From: Pseudoalteromonas piscicida
Lineage (GTDB): Bacteria; Pseudomonadota; Gammaproteobacteria; Enterobacterales; Alteromonadaceae
Length of the DNA: 64,000 bases
Direction: 5' to 3'
Assembly: GCF_002744175.1 (NCBI RefSeq)
Contig: NZ_NKHF01000024.1
Location: 1-64,000 of the forward strand
Shown: piece after piece, positions 7,803-17,212 of the stretch
Layout: the number at the start of each line of letters is the position of its first letter
Numbering within the stretch: position 1 is the stretch's first letter
The notes under the pieces: model-generated
What the model was told of the DNA's origin: nothing
Seen by the model: the letters and a program-made list of their open reading frames with translations, nothing else
Databases searched by the model: none
Position numbers and translations under genes: made by a program

Positions 7803-9124
7803 TGAAAACCGCAAAGCTAATTTTGGTTGTTGCTATATTGTTTCCAGCTGTTTCACACGCAAACATTCGTACTCTTGAACAAGCCGTAGAGGTAGCAATT
7901 AGTCATGACTCATGGCTTAAATCCAGTCAGCATAAAGATGCAGCGATGCAGTCAATGAGTCGTGAAGCGCTGAGTTACCCAGATCCTCAGGTTTCCATTG
8001 GTATGATGAACTTACCGGTAGATAGCTGGGAGTTTAATCAAGAAGGAATGACTCAACTTAAGGTGGGAGTGATGCAGATGCTTCCGCGCGGAGATAGCCT
8101 AGAGATAAAAAGCGAGCAATTGTTGCTTGAAGCAAAAAAGCAACCCATTTTGCAACAGAATAGAGAAGCACAAATACGCCGAGAAGTGTCGCAAATATGG
8201 CTCGACATTGTGCAAGCTAAAAAAACCTTGGCATTGATCGAGCGAGATAGCGTACTGTTTGAGCAAATGGTAGAAATAGCAAATGCTAGTTATTCCAGTG
8301 CGTTAGGTGCAACACGACAACAAGATGTGATCCGCGCACAACTTGAAGTGATGCAACTAGATGATAAACGTGCTGCGGCATATCAACAGTTAAACACAGC
8401 GCAAGCCAAACTTTCTCAGTGGTTATTAAACGACGCATTAGATAACTCCAATGTACAGATTGGACCTAGCCAAAAAGAGGTGAAACTGCCCTTAATTCAC
8501 TCCCTGGCCCCACGGTTAATGCAGCAAAGTTCGGTAGACAGCCAAGCGATTATTCAACATTTGACGCGTCATCCGCTGGTCGTTGCGGCTGACCTTGATA
8601 CGTCTCGTGCCAGTCAAGGGGTGAAGTTAGCTGAGCAAGCCTACAAGCCGCAGTTTTCTGTGAACGCTAGCTACGCCTATAGAGACGATGCACCTAATCA
8701 AATGTCTCGCGCCGACTTTTTTAGTGTGGGTGTCAGTTTTGATATTCCGCTGTTCACTGAAGGTAAGCAAGACCTGAAAAAAGCGGCGGCCACTGCACAA
8801 TTTGAAGCAACTAAAACGGATAGGTTATTGGTATTAAAGCAGTTATTTTCTAGCTTAACTGGGGAAATACAAACTATACAACGCTTACGGGAAAGGCAAT
8901 CTTTGTATATGGAATCAATAGTTGCACAAAGCGCTGAACAGGCTGAAGCAGCATTGACGGCATACACCAATGATGATGGCGACTTTTCTGAGGTGGTAAG
9001 AGCGCGTATTGCAAAATTGAATGCGCAATTATCTGCACTTTCCATTGATATCGCGCTGCTAAAGGCGGTGGTGCGCAGCAACTATTACTTGGCTCAAGTT
9101 GAGGAGGGATTAAACCATGAATAA
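7802..9124 (+). CDS. TolC-family outer-membrane channel (CusC-like)
   Basis: A 440-residue outer-membrane efflux protein with a signal peptide ending near residue 20 (VSHA). Two OEP repeats follow, each with long coiled-coil helices, for example the Q/E-rich stretches around residues 90-200 and 320-430. Early PDPQVSIGMMNLPVDSW is typical of heavy-metal CusC/CzcC-like TolC proteins. It forms the outer-membrane duct of the tripartite pump encoded here. The 3' end overlaps the adaptor gene by 8 bp. Confidence 0.88.
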   Translation: MKTAKLILVVAILFPAVSHANIRTLEQAVEVAISHDSWLKSSQHKDAAMQSMSREALSYPDPQVSIGMMNLPVDSWEFNQEGMTQLKVGVMQMLPRGDSLEIKSEQLLLEAKKQPILQQNREAQIRREVSQIWLDIVQAKKTLALIERDSVLFEQMVEIANASYSSALGATRQQDVIRAQLEVMQLDDKRAAAYQQLNTAQAKLSQWLLNDALDNSNVQIGPSQKEVKLPLIHSLAPRLMQQSSVDSQAIIQHLTRHPLVVAADLDTSRASQGVKLAEQAYKPQFSVNASYAYRDDAPNQMSRADFFSVGVSFDIPLFTEGKQDLKKAAATAQFEATKTDRLLVLKQLFSSLTGEIQTIQRLRERQSLYMESIVAQSAEQAEAALTAYTNDDGDFSEVVRARIAKLNAQLSALSIDIALLKAVVRSNYYLAQVEEGLNHE

Positions 9125-10844
9125 CAACCTAAAAATAGCCCTTGTTGCTGTGACCACACTGGCTCTTGGGGTCGTCATTGGCATCAATGCTCCTTCACAG
9201 AACGACGCAGGAACAGCAAAGTCGGCTGAAAAAGCACCACTGTATTGGGTTGCGCCTATGGATCCAAATTATCGCCGCGATCAACCGGGTAAGTCTCCGA
9301 TGGGGATGGATCTTGTGCCTGTGTATGAAGAAGAGTCTGCGAATGCACAATTTGGTGAGGGGGTTGTGGAGATAGCTCCCCATGTTGAAAACAATTTGGG
9401 TGTCCGTACAGCCGTAGCCACTCGTGATGTTATGTCACATCAGATAAACACCGTAGGCTATGTTCAGTACAACGAAGATAGCTTAGTGCATATTCACCCT
9501 AGAGTTGAGGGCTGGGTTGAAAAACTCTACGTGAAAGCCGTAGGCGACCCAGTAAAACAAGGTGAGCCGCTATACACCTTATATTCGCCACAATTGGTCA
9601 ATGCACAGGAAGAATATCTCATCGCTAGAAAGCGGAACAACCAAGCTTTGATTAACGCCGCACACGAAAGGCTCAAAGCATTGCACTTGAGTGATGGCTT
9701 TATTAATACGCTTAAAAAAACGGGAGAAGTGCACCAAAGTATCACCTTCTATGCTCGTCAATCTGGGGTATTGGACGGACTACAGATCCGAGAAGGATTC
9801 TATGTAAAGCCTGGCACAACCCTTATGAGTATCGCCAAGCTTGACGAAATTTGGGTTGAAGCCGACGTTTTTGAGCGCGATGCTATGTTGGTTGCTCAGG
9901 GGCAAACGGTTTCTATGACACTGGATTTTTTACCGGGTAGAACGTGGCAAGGGCAAGTGGATTACGTTTATCCGTCGCTCAATGAAAAAACACGGACACT
10001 CAGAGTAAGGCTTAGGTTCGACAACCGTGACGCGCTATTAAAGCCGAATATGTTTGCACAAGTAAAGATCCATGCTGATTCTCGCAACGAGGTACTGCAA
10101 GTGCCAAGTGAGTCGGTGATCCGCACGGCGAAACAAAACCGTGTCGTTGTTGAAGTTGCCCCTGGTAGCTTTAAGTCCATTGCTGTTGAGCTGGGCCAAA
10201 TTGGTGATGAAAATATTGAAATTCTAGATGGCCTTAACGAGGGCGATGCGATAGTCACGTCAGCCCACTTCCTGATAGATTCACAATCGAGCATTACCTC
10301 TGACTTTATGCGTATGGCGCCAGTTGTAAAGGCTAAATCAGTCTGGATTGAAGGGGAGATCCGCCACCTTGACTATTCCAGTCGAGTGGTAAATATCGAT
10401 CATCAACCTGTGCCTGAGTGGGAGTGGCCTGAAATGGTAATGGATTTTACAGTGGCAGAGAGTGTCGATATTGACGCCCTAAACGCTGGGCAGACGTTGC
10501 ATTTTGAAGCCACAAAAAATGATGATGGTAGTGTGCTGCTCACAGGTATTCATATTATGTCCGAAGGCAATATGACTGACAGCACCTTGCCGACAGCAAC
10601 GGTCGGTGGTGTGATAAACGCCATCAATGCAGACACCCGAGTGCTTAATATTTCTCGCGATGCCATTGAGAAATGGGACCGCCCAGCGACTACGATGGAC
10701 TTTGTTGCCGCTGAGCACATTGACTTAAGCCAGCTTATGACCGGAATGAAGGTGACCTTTACCTTTGAAGTAGGTGAAGAATTTGTGGTTACTGACATTA
10801 AACCTGTAGGTGAGATGTCGATGAACATGCATTCTGGTCACTAA
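9117..10844 (+). CDS. cusB: CusB-like RND periplasmic adaptor with two C-terminal CusF-like domains
   Basis: A 575-residue membrane-fusion protein. It has an N-terminal anchor (residues 5-25), then a heavy-metal-binding segment at about 43-70 (YWVAPMDP, GKSPMGMDLVPVY), then barrel-sandwich and hairpin domains with GYVQYNEDSLVHIHPRVEGWV. After residue 400 come two CusF-like copper-chaperone domains. The first has the full CusF ligand set in the same spacing: H429, W437, M440 and M442. In the second the corresponding positions are R514, R522, T525 and M527, so only one methionine is kept. CusF is normally a separate protein, so this adaptor carries its own chaperone plus a degenerate copy. It transfers Cu(I)/Ag(I) to the CusA-like pump encoded 12 bp downstream. 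Confidence 0.88.
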   Translation: MNNNLKIALVAVTTLALGVVIGINAPSQNDAGTAKSAEKAPLYWVAPMDPNYRRDQPGKSPMGMDLVPVYEEESANAQFGEGVVEIAPHVENNLGVRTAVATRDVMSHQINTVGYVQYNEDSLVHIHPRVEGWVEKLYVKAVGDPVKQGEPLYTLYSPQLVNAQEEYLIARKRNNQALINAAHERLKALHLSDGFINTLKKTGEVHQSITFYARQSGVLDGLQIREGFYVKPGTTLMSIAKLDEIWVEADVFERDAMLVAQGQTVSMTLDFLPGRTWQGQVDYVYPSLNEKTRTLRVRLRFDNRDALLKPNMFAQVKIHADSRNEVLQVPSESVIRTAKQNRVVVEVAPGSFKSIAVELGQIGDENIEILDGLNEGDAIVTSAHFLIDSQSSITSDFMRMAPVVKAKSVWIEGEIRHLDYSSRVVNIDHQPVPEWEWPEMVMDFTVAESVDIDALNAGQTLHFEATKNDDGSVLLTGIHIMSEGNMTDSTLPTATVGGVINAINADTRVLNISRDAIEKWDRPATTMDFVAAEHIDLSQLMTGMKVTFTFEVGEEFVVTDIKPVGEMSMNMHSGH

Positions 10845-10856
10845 GGAGCGATTCGT

Positions 10857-13800
10857 ATGATCCAAGCAATAATTCGCTGGTCAGTATATAACCGCTTCTT
10901 TGTGGTACTGCTGACATTAATGCTGATAGGGGCTGGACTATTTACCCTTAAAAACACACCAGTTGACGCCATTCCGGATCTGTCTGATGTACAAGTTATT
11001 GTCAAAACACCTTATCCAGGACAGGCACCGCAAGTAGTGCAAGATCAGGTGACATTTCCGCTGACTACAGCGATGCTTTCTGTGCCTGGCGCAAAGACGG
11101 TACGTGGCTATTCCTTTTTTGGTGATTCCTATGTTTACGTTATTTTTGACGATAAAACAGATCTCTATTGGGCGCGCAGCCGAGTGCTTGAATATTTGAG
11201 CCAAGTCGCACCACAACTACCCGATGCAGCGAAGCCGCAGCTAGGTCCCGATGCCACTGGGGTGGGTTGGGTGTATCTTTATGCATTAGTGGATAAAACA
11301 GGTAAACACGATATTAGCCAATTACGCAGCTTACAGGATTGGTTCTTAAAATTTGAACTACAATCGGTTGCAGGCGTGTCTGAAGTGGCGCCTATTGGCG
11401 GTATGGTAAAGCAATACCAAGTACAGGTTGATCCCAATAAATTGCGCGCTTACGGTATTCCGCTTACGCATGTGCAGCAAGCCTTACAGCGTGGTAACCA
11501 AGAATCGGGCGCTTCTGTGATTGAGATGGCTGAAGCCGAATATATGGTGACAAGTACGGGATATATTCAAAGCGTTAAAGACATTGAGGCTATACCTCTT
11601 GGGCAAGCAATAAAGGGCACGCCATTAACGATAGCAGATGTCGCGTCTGTTAATATTGGACCGCAAATGCGGCGGGGCATCGCTGAGCTGAATGGTAAAG
11701 GAGAAGTGGTTGGTGGTGTAGTGGTTATGCGCTTTGGCGAAAACGCGCAAAAAACCATAGATGGGGTGAAACAAAAGCTGGCCGAGCTGCAACAAGGCTT
11801 ACCTGAAGGGGTGGAAGTGGTGACGGTGTATGACCGCTCCGAGCTTATCACCAAAGCCATTGATAATCTTTGGTCTAAGCTACTTGAAGAGCTGGTGGTG
11901 GTAGCCTTAGTGTGTGTGGTGTTCTTATTTCATATTCGTTCTTCTGTGGTTGCGGTGATCACTTTGCCACTTGGCATTTTGGTTGCTTTTATCGTGATGT
12001 ACTTTCAGGGCGTGAATGCAAATATCATGTCGCTTGGTGGTATCGCTATCGCTATCGGAGCGATGACCGACGGTGCAATCGTGATGATTGAAAATATGCA
12101 TAAACACATGGAAAGAACGCCACTCAATGATGAAAACCGCTGGGAAATCGTCGCAAAATCTGCCTCTGAGGTTGGCCCTGCGCTGTTTTTTAGTCTGTTG
12201 ATTATCACCGTGAGCTTCTTACCTGTGTTTATTCTGGAGGCGCAAGAAGGCCGTATGTTTTCGCCATTGGCATACACTAAAACCTATGCAATGGCCGCAT
12301 CTGCGGGACTTGCCATTACGCTTATACCTGTGCTGATGGGGTATTTTATTCGCGGTAAAGTTGTACCTGAGCATAAAAACCCAATCAACCGAATGTTGGT
12401 CGCTGTCTATACGCCAATATTAAAGCAAGTATTACGTTTTCCTAAGCTGACGTTATTGGCCGCAGCGGCTATTACTGTAGTTGGCTTTTATCCAATGGAT
12501 AAGATCGGCAGCGAGTTTATCCCACCCTTGGATGAAGGGGACTTAATGTATATGCCGACCACTTATCCAAGTATTTCGATTGGTAAAGCCAGAGAACTCT
12601 TACAGCAAACCGATAAGTTGATAGCGACAGTGCCCGAGGTAAAAAATGTTTTTGGTAAAATTGGTCGCGCTGAAACGGCAACCGATCCTGCTCCATTGAC
12701 GATGATTGAAACCTTTATTCAATTAAAACCGAAAGCGCAGTGGCGGGAGGGGATGACCACTGAAAAGCTCAAAGCTGAACTCGACAAGCTAGTACAGTTT
12801 CCGGGCTTGACCAATGCTTGGGTGATGCCAATCAAAACGCGTATTGATATGCTCGCAACCGGCATCAAAACGCCGGTTGGAATTAAAGTCGCAGGTCCAA
12901 ACTTAGATACTATTCAAAAGATTGGCCAAGACCTTGAGCGGATACTTAGTAAGGTAGAGGGGACCGCTTCGGTCTACTCCGAGCGAGTGGCTGGTGGTCG
13001 CTATATTAAGGTTGATATTCAACGTGACAAAGCCGCGCGATTTGGACTAAATATAGCCGATGTTCAGCAAGTTGTAGCTACCGCAATTGGTGGGATGGAT
13101 GTTACGCAAACCATTGAAGGGCAAGAACGCTATCCGGTTAGTTTACGCTACCCACAAGACTTAAGAGATTCTCCAGAAGCGCTACGAAAACTACCGTTCG
13201 TGACCGCTGAGGGGTTAAATATCACCCTTGGAGATGTGGCAACTATTTATATTGAAAACGGGCCACCGGGCATTAAGAGCGAAAATGCTCGCATTAATGG
13301 TTGGACGTTTATTGATTTAGACGGTGTTGATGTTGGCAGCTATGTGGCAGATGCTAAACAAGTATTAAACGAGCAGCTGGACTTACCCGCAGGTTATTCC
13401 ATTAGTTGGGCTGGCCAGTACGAATATATGGAGCGTGCTAAGGCTAAGCTAACCTATGTTGTACCACTCACGCTTGGGATCATTATTGTTTTGCTCTATT
13501 TGAACTTTAGAAGCTTTAGCGAAGTGGCAATCATCATGGCAACGTTACCCATGGCGATGATAGGTGGATTGTGGCTACTTTACCTTGAGGGCTTTAACTT
13601 TTCGGTGGCGGTTGGTGTTGGGTTTATTGCACTGGCAGGCGTTGCAGTTGAAATAGGCGTGATCATGCTCGTGTATCTTAACCAAGCCATTAGCGAGCTT
13701 AAAGGTAAGCCGCAAATATTGACTGTTGAGGCCATTAACAGTGCCATTTTAGAAGGTGCGGGTAAGCGTATTCGTCCAGTGATGATGACGGTGGCCACCA

Positions 13801-13973
13801 TTATCATCGGGTTACTACCTATCCTTTATGGGTCTGGTACCGGCTCTGAAGTCATGAGCCGCATTGCGGCGCCTATGGTAGGCGGTATGGCGAGTGCGTT
13901 ATTGCTTACTTTAGTCGTACTACCTGTGGTGTATATGCTAATGATTAGGTGGCGCCTTAAAGTGAAAGGTTAA
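10857..13973 (+). CDS. cusA: CusA-like heavy-metal RND efflux pump
   Basis: A 1038-residue HME-RND transporter, full length for the family, with 12 predicted helices and two large periplasmic loops. Family marks are VDAIPDLSDVQVIV near the N-terminus, charged residues in helix 4 (GAMTDGAIVMIEN) for proton relay, and DEGDLMYMPTTYP. The Met sites known from CusA appear conserved, in MYMPTT, TMIETF and IDMLATGIKTPVG. It exports Cu(I) and/or Ag(I) from the periplasm or cytosol through the TolC channel, powered by protons. GGAG stands well placed before the ATG. Last gene of the efflux operon. Confidence 0.93.
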   Translation: MIQAIIRWSVYNRFFVVLLTLMLIGAGLFTLKNTPVDAIPDLSDVQVIVKTPYPGQAPQVVQDQVTFPLTTAMLSVPGAKTVRGYSFFGDSYVYVIFDDKTDLYWARSRVLEYLSQVAPQLPDAAKPQLGPDATGVGWVYLYALVDKTGKHDISQLRSLQDWFLKFELQSVAGVSEVAPIGGMVKQYQVQVDPNKLRAYGIPLTHVQQALQRGNQESGASVIEMAEAEYMVTSTGYIQSVKDIEAIPLGQAIKGTPLTIADVASVNIGPQMRRGIAELNGKGEVVGGVVVMRFGENAQKTIDGVKQKLAELQQGLPEGVEVVTVYDRSELITKAIDNLWSKLLEELVVVALVCVVFLFHIRSSVVAVITLPLGILVAFIVMYFQGVNANIMSLGGIAIAIGAMTDGAIVMIENMHKHMERTPLNDENRWEIVAKSASEVGPALFFSLLIITVSFLPVFILEAQEGRMFSPLAYTKTYAMAASAGLAITLIPVLMGYFIRGKVVPEHKNPINRMLVAVYTPILKQVLRFPKLTLLAAAAITVVGFYPMDKIGSEFIPPLDEGDLMYMPTTYPSISIGKARELLQQTDKLIATVPEVKNVFGKIGRAETATDPAPLTMIETFIQLKPKAQWREGMTTEKLKAELDKLVQFPGLTNAWVMPIKTRIDMLATGIKTPVGIKVAGPNLDTIQKIGQDLERILSKVEGTASVYSERVAGGRYIKVDIQRDKAARFGLNIADVQQVVATAIGGMDVTQTIEGQERYPVSLRYPQDLRDSPEALRKLPFVTAEGLNITLGDVATIYIENGPPGIKSENARINGWTFIDLDGVDVGSYVADAKQVLNEQLDLPAGYSISWAGQYEYMERAKAKLTYVVPLTLGIIIVLLYLNFRSFSEVAIIMATLPMAMIGGLWLLYLEGFNFSVAVGVGFIALAGVAVEIGVIMLVYLNQAISELKGKPQILTVEAINSAILEGAGKRIRPVMMTVATIIIGLLPILYGSGTGSEVMSRIAAPMVGGMASALLLTLVVLPVVYMLMIRWRLKVKG

Positions 13974-14033
13974 TCATCCTGGTAAAACCAGATTATTTAG
14001 CTCAGATAATACGCAGAGTTCAGTTTATTGGAG

Positions 14034-14099
14034 CGGTAAACTTTTGCCTTGGCGGCAGTCAATATTGTATGTCATCAAGGCAAACTTACGGTTTTACCG
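14034..14099. other. imperfect two-part stem-loop
   Basis: Outer arms CGGTAAA / TTTACCG (14034-14040 and 14093-14099) enclose inner arms TTTGCCTTG / CAAGGCAAA (14043-14051 and 14076-14084). It lies between cusA and the next gene. It has no T tract, so it may be a processing or REP-like element, not a terminator. Confidence 0.4.
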
Positions 14100-14179
14100 A
14101 GTATAAAAGGCGGTAAGCTATATTGGTTATTGGCTCACTTTTTGCTTTATAACTGCCATTAATGCTACAAGGAGCGGGT

Positions 14180-14842
14180 ATGTATATTCAAAGTTCACCT
14201 TACACACAACTATCAGCAACAAACGATCGCAATAGTCGGCAACTCAATAGCAGTGACAAGCATCATGATTTTTCGAGCTCACTAGAGCAAACTAAAAAAT
14301 CCAATTCCTTTATGGCGGCGGCAAAAGCACTGCAAGAGAAGAATGAAACCGATACACACTCTCCCTATCTGACAAAGTATTACGAAAAAGCTGAAAAACT
14401 CTCTCATGAAGCATTGGTTGGTTCTCGAAATCCAATCGGTAGTAGAGAATACAATATTGAGTTTTACAGAGAAGTAATGACGTCTATTATTGAAATGCCA
14501 ATTGAGGTGGAAATTGACCCTGGAGAAATGAACCAAGCGTTGTTGTTTAATCATTTAGGGTTAGATTTTAAAGAATATAAATCGCTCTCAGTTCGATCGG
14601 AACTGTTGTCAATGACGGAACAGGAAATTGAGCAAGATGGTAAGTTATTGGGCTCTGACAAAGCAAAACTACGCACCATCATAGAGGATTTACAAGACCG
14701 GCTTGAAGCCGCGCAAGCTGCTTTACTAGAAGGTGAAGATATTACCGAGCGGTTGCAACATACCAAAAAAGCGATTCATGACTCTTACGAGCAACTGCGC
14801 CTAGGTAATGCGAGTCCAAAGGATTTGATTTCAGCTTTGTAA
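14180..14842 (+). CDS. unknown cytoplasmic protein, paralog of the gene at 63311-63976
   Basis: A 220-residue protein with no signal peptide or recognised domain. The start at 14180 is chosen because AAGGAGCGGGT stands just before it, within an ORF that begins 18 bp earlier. The N-terminal half is polar and probably disordered. The C-terminal 100 residues are strongly helical (DKAKLRTIIEDLQDRLEAAQ) and likely coiled coil. The last 100 residues align with the protein at 63311-63976, sharing YK.LS.R.E.L and DK...R..I..L..RLE..Q. So this is a lineage-specific family with at least two members in the window. Confidence 0.65.
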   Translation: MYIQSSPYTQLSATNDRNSRQLNSSDKHHDFSSSLEQTKKSNSFMAAAKALQEKNETDTHSPYLTKYYEKAEKLSHEALVGSRNPIGSREYNIEFYREVMTSIIEMPIEVEIDPGEMNQALLFNHLGLDFKEYKSLSVRSELLSMTEQEIEQDGKLLGSDKAKLRTIIEDLQDRLEAAQAALLEGEDITERLQHTKKAIHDSYEQLRLGNASPKDLISAL

Positions 14843-15166
14843 CTAGCCATAGCAGAGCGCGGAAGCGGTGTGATCCCCAAGCGCTCTGACTAGAACTCTG
14901 GTAAGATAAGGAAATAATTTAATGTGATTTTAAAAACAATCGGTTAGCTTATGCCTTATTCAAATCTTAGCTTAACTATATAGAACTGTTGCGGCAGTGC
15001 GTGACGTTTTACTTGAAGTAAGCCTGAGTCTAATTACCTCAACTAGACCGCTAGTCGAAGCTAACTAACATAAGCTCAGTGAAAAAATAGAATAAATATT
15101 TGTATAAATCTTAAAATGTAACAATAATGTGTTAATTGTTACGTATGTGGCTTTTTGAGAGTTTAT
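14843..15166. other. intergenic region with one hairpin (14853-14888)
   Basis: About 320 bp without a gene. CAGAGCGC at 14853-14860 pairs with GCGCTCTG at 14881-14888 across a 20-nt loop. There is no T tract, so terminator function is doubtful. The remainder is AT-rich and should contain the promoter of the GNAT gene. Nothing else is evident. Confidence 0.45.
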
Positions 15167-15775
15167 ATGGATATCGCTGAGTTAGATGAAAAGGCATTTG
15201 TAGACGTATTTAACCTGCCTAAAAAAATTACCATCAAACCCGCTACTAGCGCGGACATAGAAGAAATGGCACTGGTCACTCAAGTGAGTTGGCAAGCTGC
15301 ATTTAAGGGATTTTTGCCCGAGCAAATAATACATGGCGGAAGCGCCGCTTTTTTTACATCGATTTGGTCTGAAATCGTTAAAAACACATCCAATCAAACC
15401 GCATTAGTGATCACGGATGGTAGAAAAATCCTCGGGTGTGGTGCGGCAGGTGTTTACCGCCGTATGCATAATCCAGTAAGTCATAAAGTCTCGAAAGTAA
15501 ATGCTGGAGAGCTTTATCGTGGATACATTTTACCTAGTCACCAAAACCTTGGGCTTGGCCAAGCGCTACTCAAGGCCCGGTTGTTAACACTCTATGAGCG
15601 GGGCTGTCATAGCGCCTACACATGGATATATAAAAAAAATAATCAAGCCAGAAGCTTTTACGAAAAGCATGGAGCGGTGTGCTTAGATCAGGCTCAAGGC
15701 ATGACCATGGATCGTTTTATGGTTGACGAGGTATGCTATGGTATAGAAGTCAATCGTGTCTTTGATTTCAGTTGA
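15167..15775 (+). CDS. GNAT-family N-acetyltransferase
   Basis: 202 residues with the GNAT fold. Motif A appears as GYILPSHQNLGLGQALLKARLL, with the acetyl-CoA pyrophosphate loop Q-x-L-G-L-G. It is preceded by a strand in GELYRGYIL and followed by the motif B region (KKNNQARSFYEKHGA). Acceptor substrate cannot be told from sequence. The ATG at 15167 is preferred to a TTG 12 bp upstream because GAGAG lies at the right distance before it. It is a single gene, convergent with the dioxygenase-family gene, with a terminator between. Confidence 0.85.
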   Translation: MDIAELDEKAFVDVFNLPKKITIKPATSADIEEMALVTQVSWQAAFKGFLPEQIIHGGSAAFFTSIWSEIVKNTSNQTALVITDGRKILGCGAAGVYRRMHNPVSHKVSKVNAGELYRGYILPSHQNLGLGQALLKARLLTLYERGCHSAYTWIYKKNNQARSFYEKHGAVCLDQAQGMTMDRFMVDEVCYGIEVNRVFDFS

Positions 15776-15813
15776 TAAGATATGGGCTTCATAAGTTAAG
15801 TTGGATCACAGCG

Positions 15814-15852
15814 AAGTAGTCACCACATATATGAACAGTGATGACTACTTTT
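15814..15852 (+). terminator. intrinsic terminator after the GNAT gene
   Basis: Stem AAGTAGTCA / TGACTACTT with an extra inner CAC/GTG pairing, then TTTT. Located between convergent genes. Confidence 0.75.
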
Positions 15853-15858
15853 ACGGGA

Positions 15859-16767
15859 TCAACGCAGATCTGCGGGTGTTGGGTAATCTGGATGATCAAC
15901 GTTTTGGTTTGACCAAACAGCAGGGATTGGTGGCTCCCATCGTTGCTTGATGCGCGCAACGAGCGAGTTTAAGTCACAGTCTGGCTCGCCGTAAAATTCT
16001 AGCCAACCCTGTGGCACATCTTCTGGTTTTGCTGCTTGGATAATATGGGCCATCCACTGTTTTCTGAGCTCTGCCCAGTCGTTACTTTGCGCTTGACTCT
16101 CCTCAATACCTGCAAGGGGCCTAAGTTCTACATAAATTGTTTTTCGTGAACCTTCACTTCGCTTAGGCTCTGAACTGTGTAAAATCATCATATCTTGAAC
16201 TAATATATCGCCCGCCTTGGCTGGCTGTTGCACGACTCCGGGAATATTCCAGCCATATTCATTGGAAAGGGCGTAAATATCTACCAGTTCATGCTGTGAA
16301 TCAGGCAGATAGCGCAAGCAACCGTCATCAATATTGGCATCATCTAGGTAAATACCTACGTTTAAATAAGCGTAATTCCGTGGATGGGGGGCTCCTTGGT
16401 GCCATGCGATATGAGGGTGCGGATGCGGATACTTATACACTAAATCACATTGCATGGGCACACAGCCAATACCGCAAAGGTGCTCGCAGATGGCTAACAT
16501 CGCAGGTGTAGCCAGTAACTCAACGATTAACTCAGGCGCTTCAAAGAGCAAATCATTATAGCGAAAGAGTCTCGGCTCCCCAGATTCAGTTGATAAATAA
16601 TATTGGTTAGCTATTTCACCCGCTTGTTGCGCTTTTTTAGCTTTATCCTCCAGTGTATCGGATAGCTGCCTTAGTTGTTTAAGCAGGGGGGTGGGTAAGG
16701 TCTGTTCAAATAAGACAAAACCATTGTTATTGTAAAAGTCGAGTTTGCTGTTGTTCACTATTGTCAT
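15859..16767 (-). CDS. phytanoyl-CoA dioxygenase family protein with an HxG iron motif
   Basis: 302 residues of the PhyH branch of Fe(II)/2-oxoglutarate enzymes: FYNNNGFVLFEQTLP at the start, LNVGIYLDDANIDDGCLRYLPDSQH in the core, and GDILVQDMMILHSSEP with H197. R208 sits 11 residues after H197 as the expected 2-oxoglutarate ligand. The proximal motif should be HxD, but here it is H123-Q-G125 (WHQGAPH), confirmed in the DNA as CAC CAA GGA. Loss of that carboxylate is the defining change of Fe/2OG halogenases such as WelO5 (HxG) and SyrB2 (HxA), where halide takes the open site. So halogenase is a candidate activity. An inactive or altered oxygenase is also possible. It appears to stand alone. 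Confidence 0.8.
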   Translation of the reverse strand: MTIVNNSKLDFYNNNGFVLFEQTLPTPLLKQLRQLSDTLEDKAKKAQQAGEIANQYYLSTESGEPRLFRYNDLLFEAPELIVELLATPAMLAICEHLCGIGCVPMQCDLVYKYPHPHPHIAWHQGAPHPRNYAYLNVGIYLDDANIDDGCLRYLPDSQHELVDIYALSNEYGWNIPGVVQQPAKAGDILVQDMMILHSSEPKRSEGSRKTIYVELRPLAGIEESQAQSNDWAELRKQWMAHIIQAAKPEDVPQGWLEFYGEPDCDLNSLVARIKQRWEPPIPAVWSNQNVDHPDYPTPADLR

Positions 16768-17212
16768 CAGTGTACATCCTAGTCATTGAATTACTGGTCT
16801 GGAATCACAATTGTGGTTTGCAGTGTTTATACTATCCAGTCTTACTACTTGCCTAATTAAAGGGCCTAAATCCGACGCTAACTGTGTTAAAAATTTTTTA
16901 TTTAGAACAACTAAACAGCAAAGCTTTTGTCTGGCTATGAACAAGGTTTTTTCGTCCCAAAGTAGATTACTTAACTTAGCTAAATGGGTTTGTTCTCTTA
17001 AGTTTGTCAAGTATTAGGTTAAAAAGGTAGCCGCTGCAAAGTGTTTCATCATGTCGTAAAACAAAGTGTAGAGCAATTACGGCTAGTTACATGGTATGAA
17101 ATGACTTTTGTTTATGCCAGATCAATCCAAATAAACATAAACTTCCATTGGCACGGCTTTGCATCCTCAAGTACAATTAGCGTTTTCGATTGCAACACAC
17201 CGGAACCTTCCA
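16768..17212. repeat. intergenic region with dispersed repeat element C, copy 1 (about 16880-16975)
   Basis: No convincing gene in 445 bp between divergent genes. The stretch from GTTAAAAATTT to about 16975 resembles 53805-53885, including an exact 15-bp core TTTAGAACAACTAAA at 16901-16915 and 53820-53834 and the following AGCAAA. Promoters for the dioxygenase-family and OsmC-YcaO genes must also lie here. Confidence 0.6.

Noticed and set aside
14946..15076. Inverted AGCTTATG / CATAAGCT arms about 115 bp apart as transposon ends
   Set aside because: Only eight bp with no gene between them. Likely chance.
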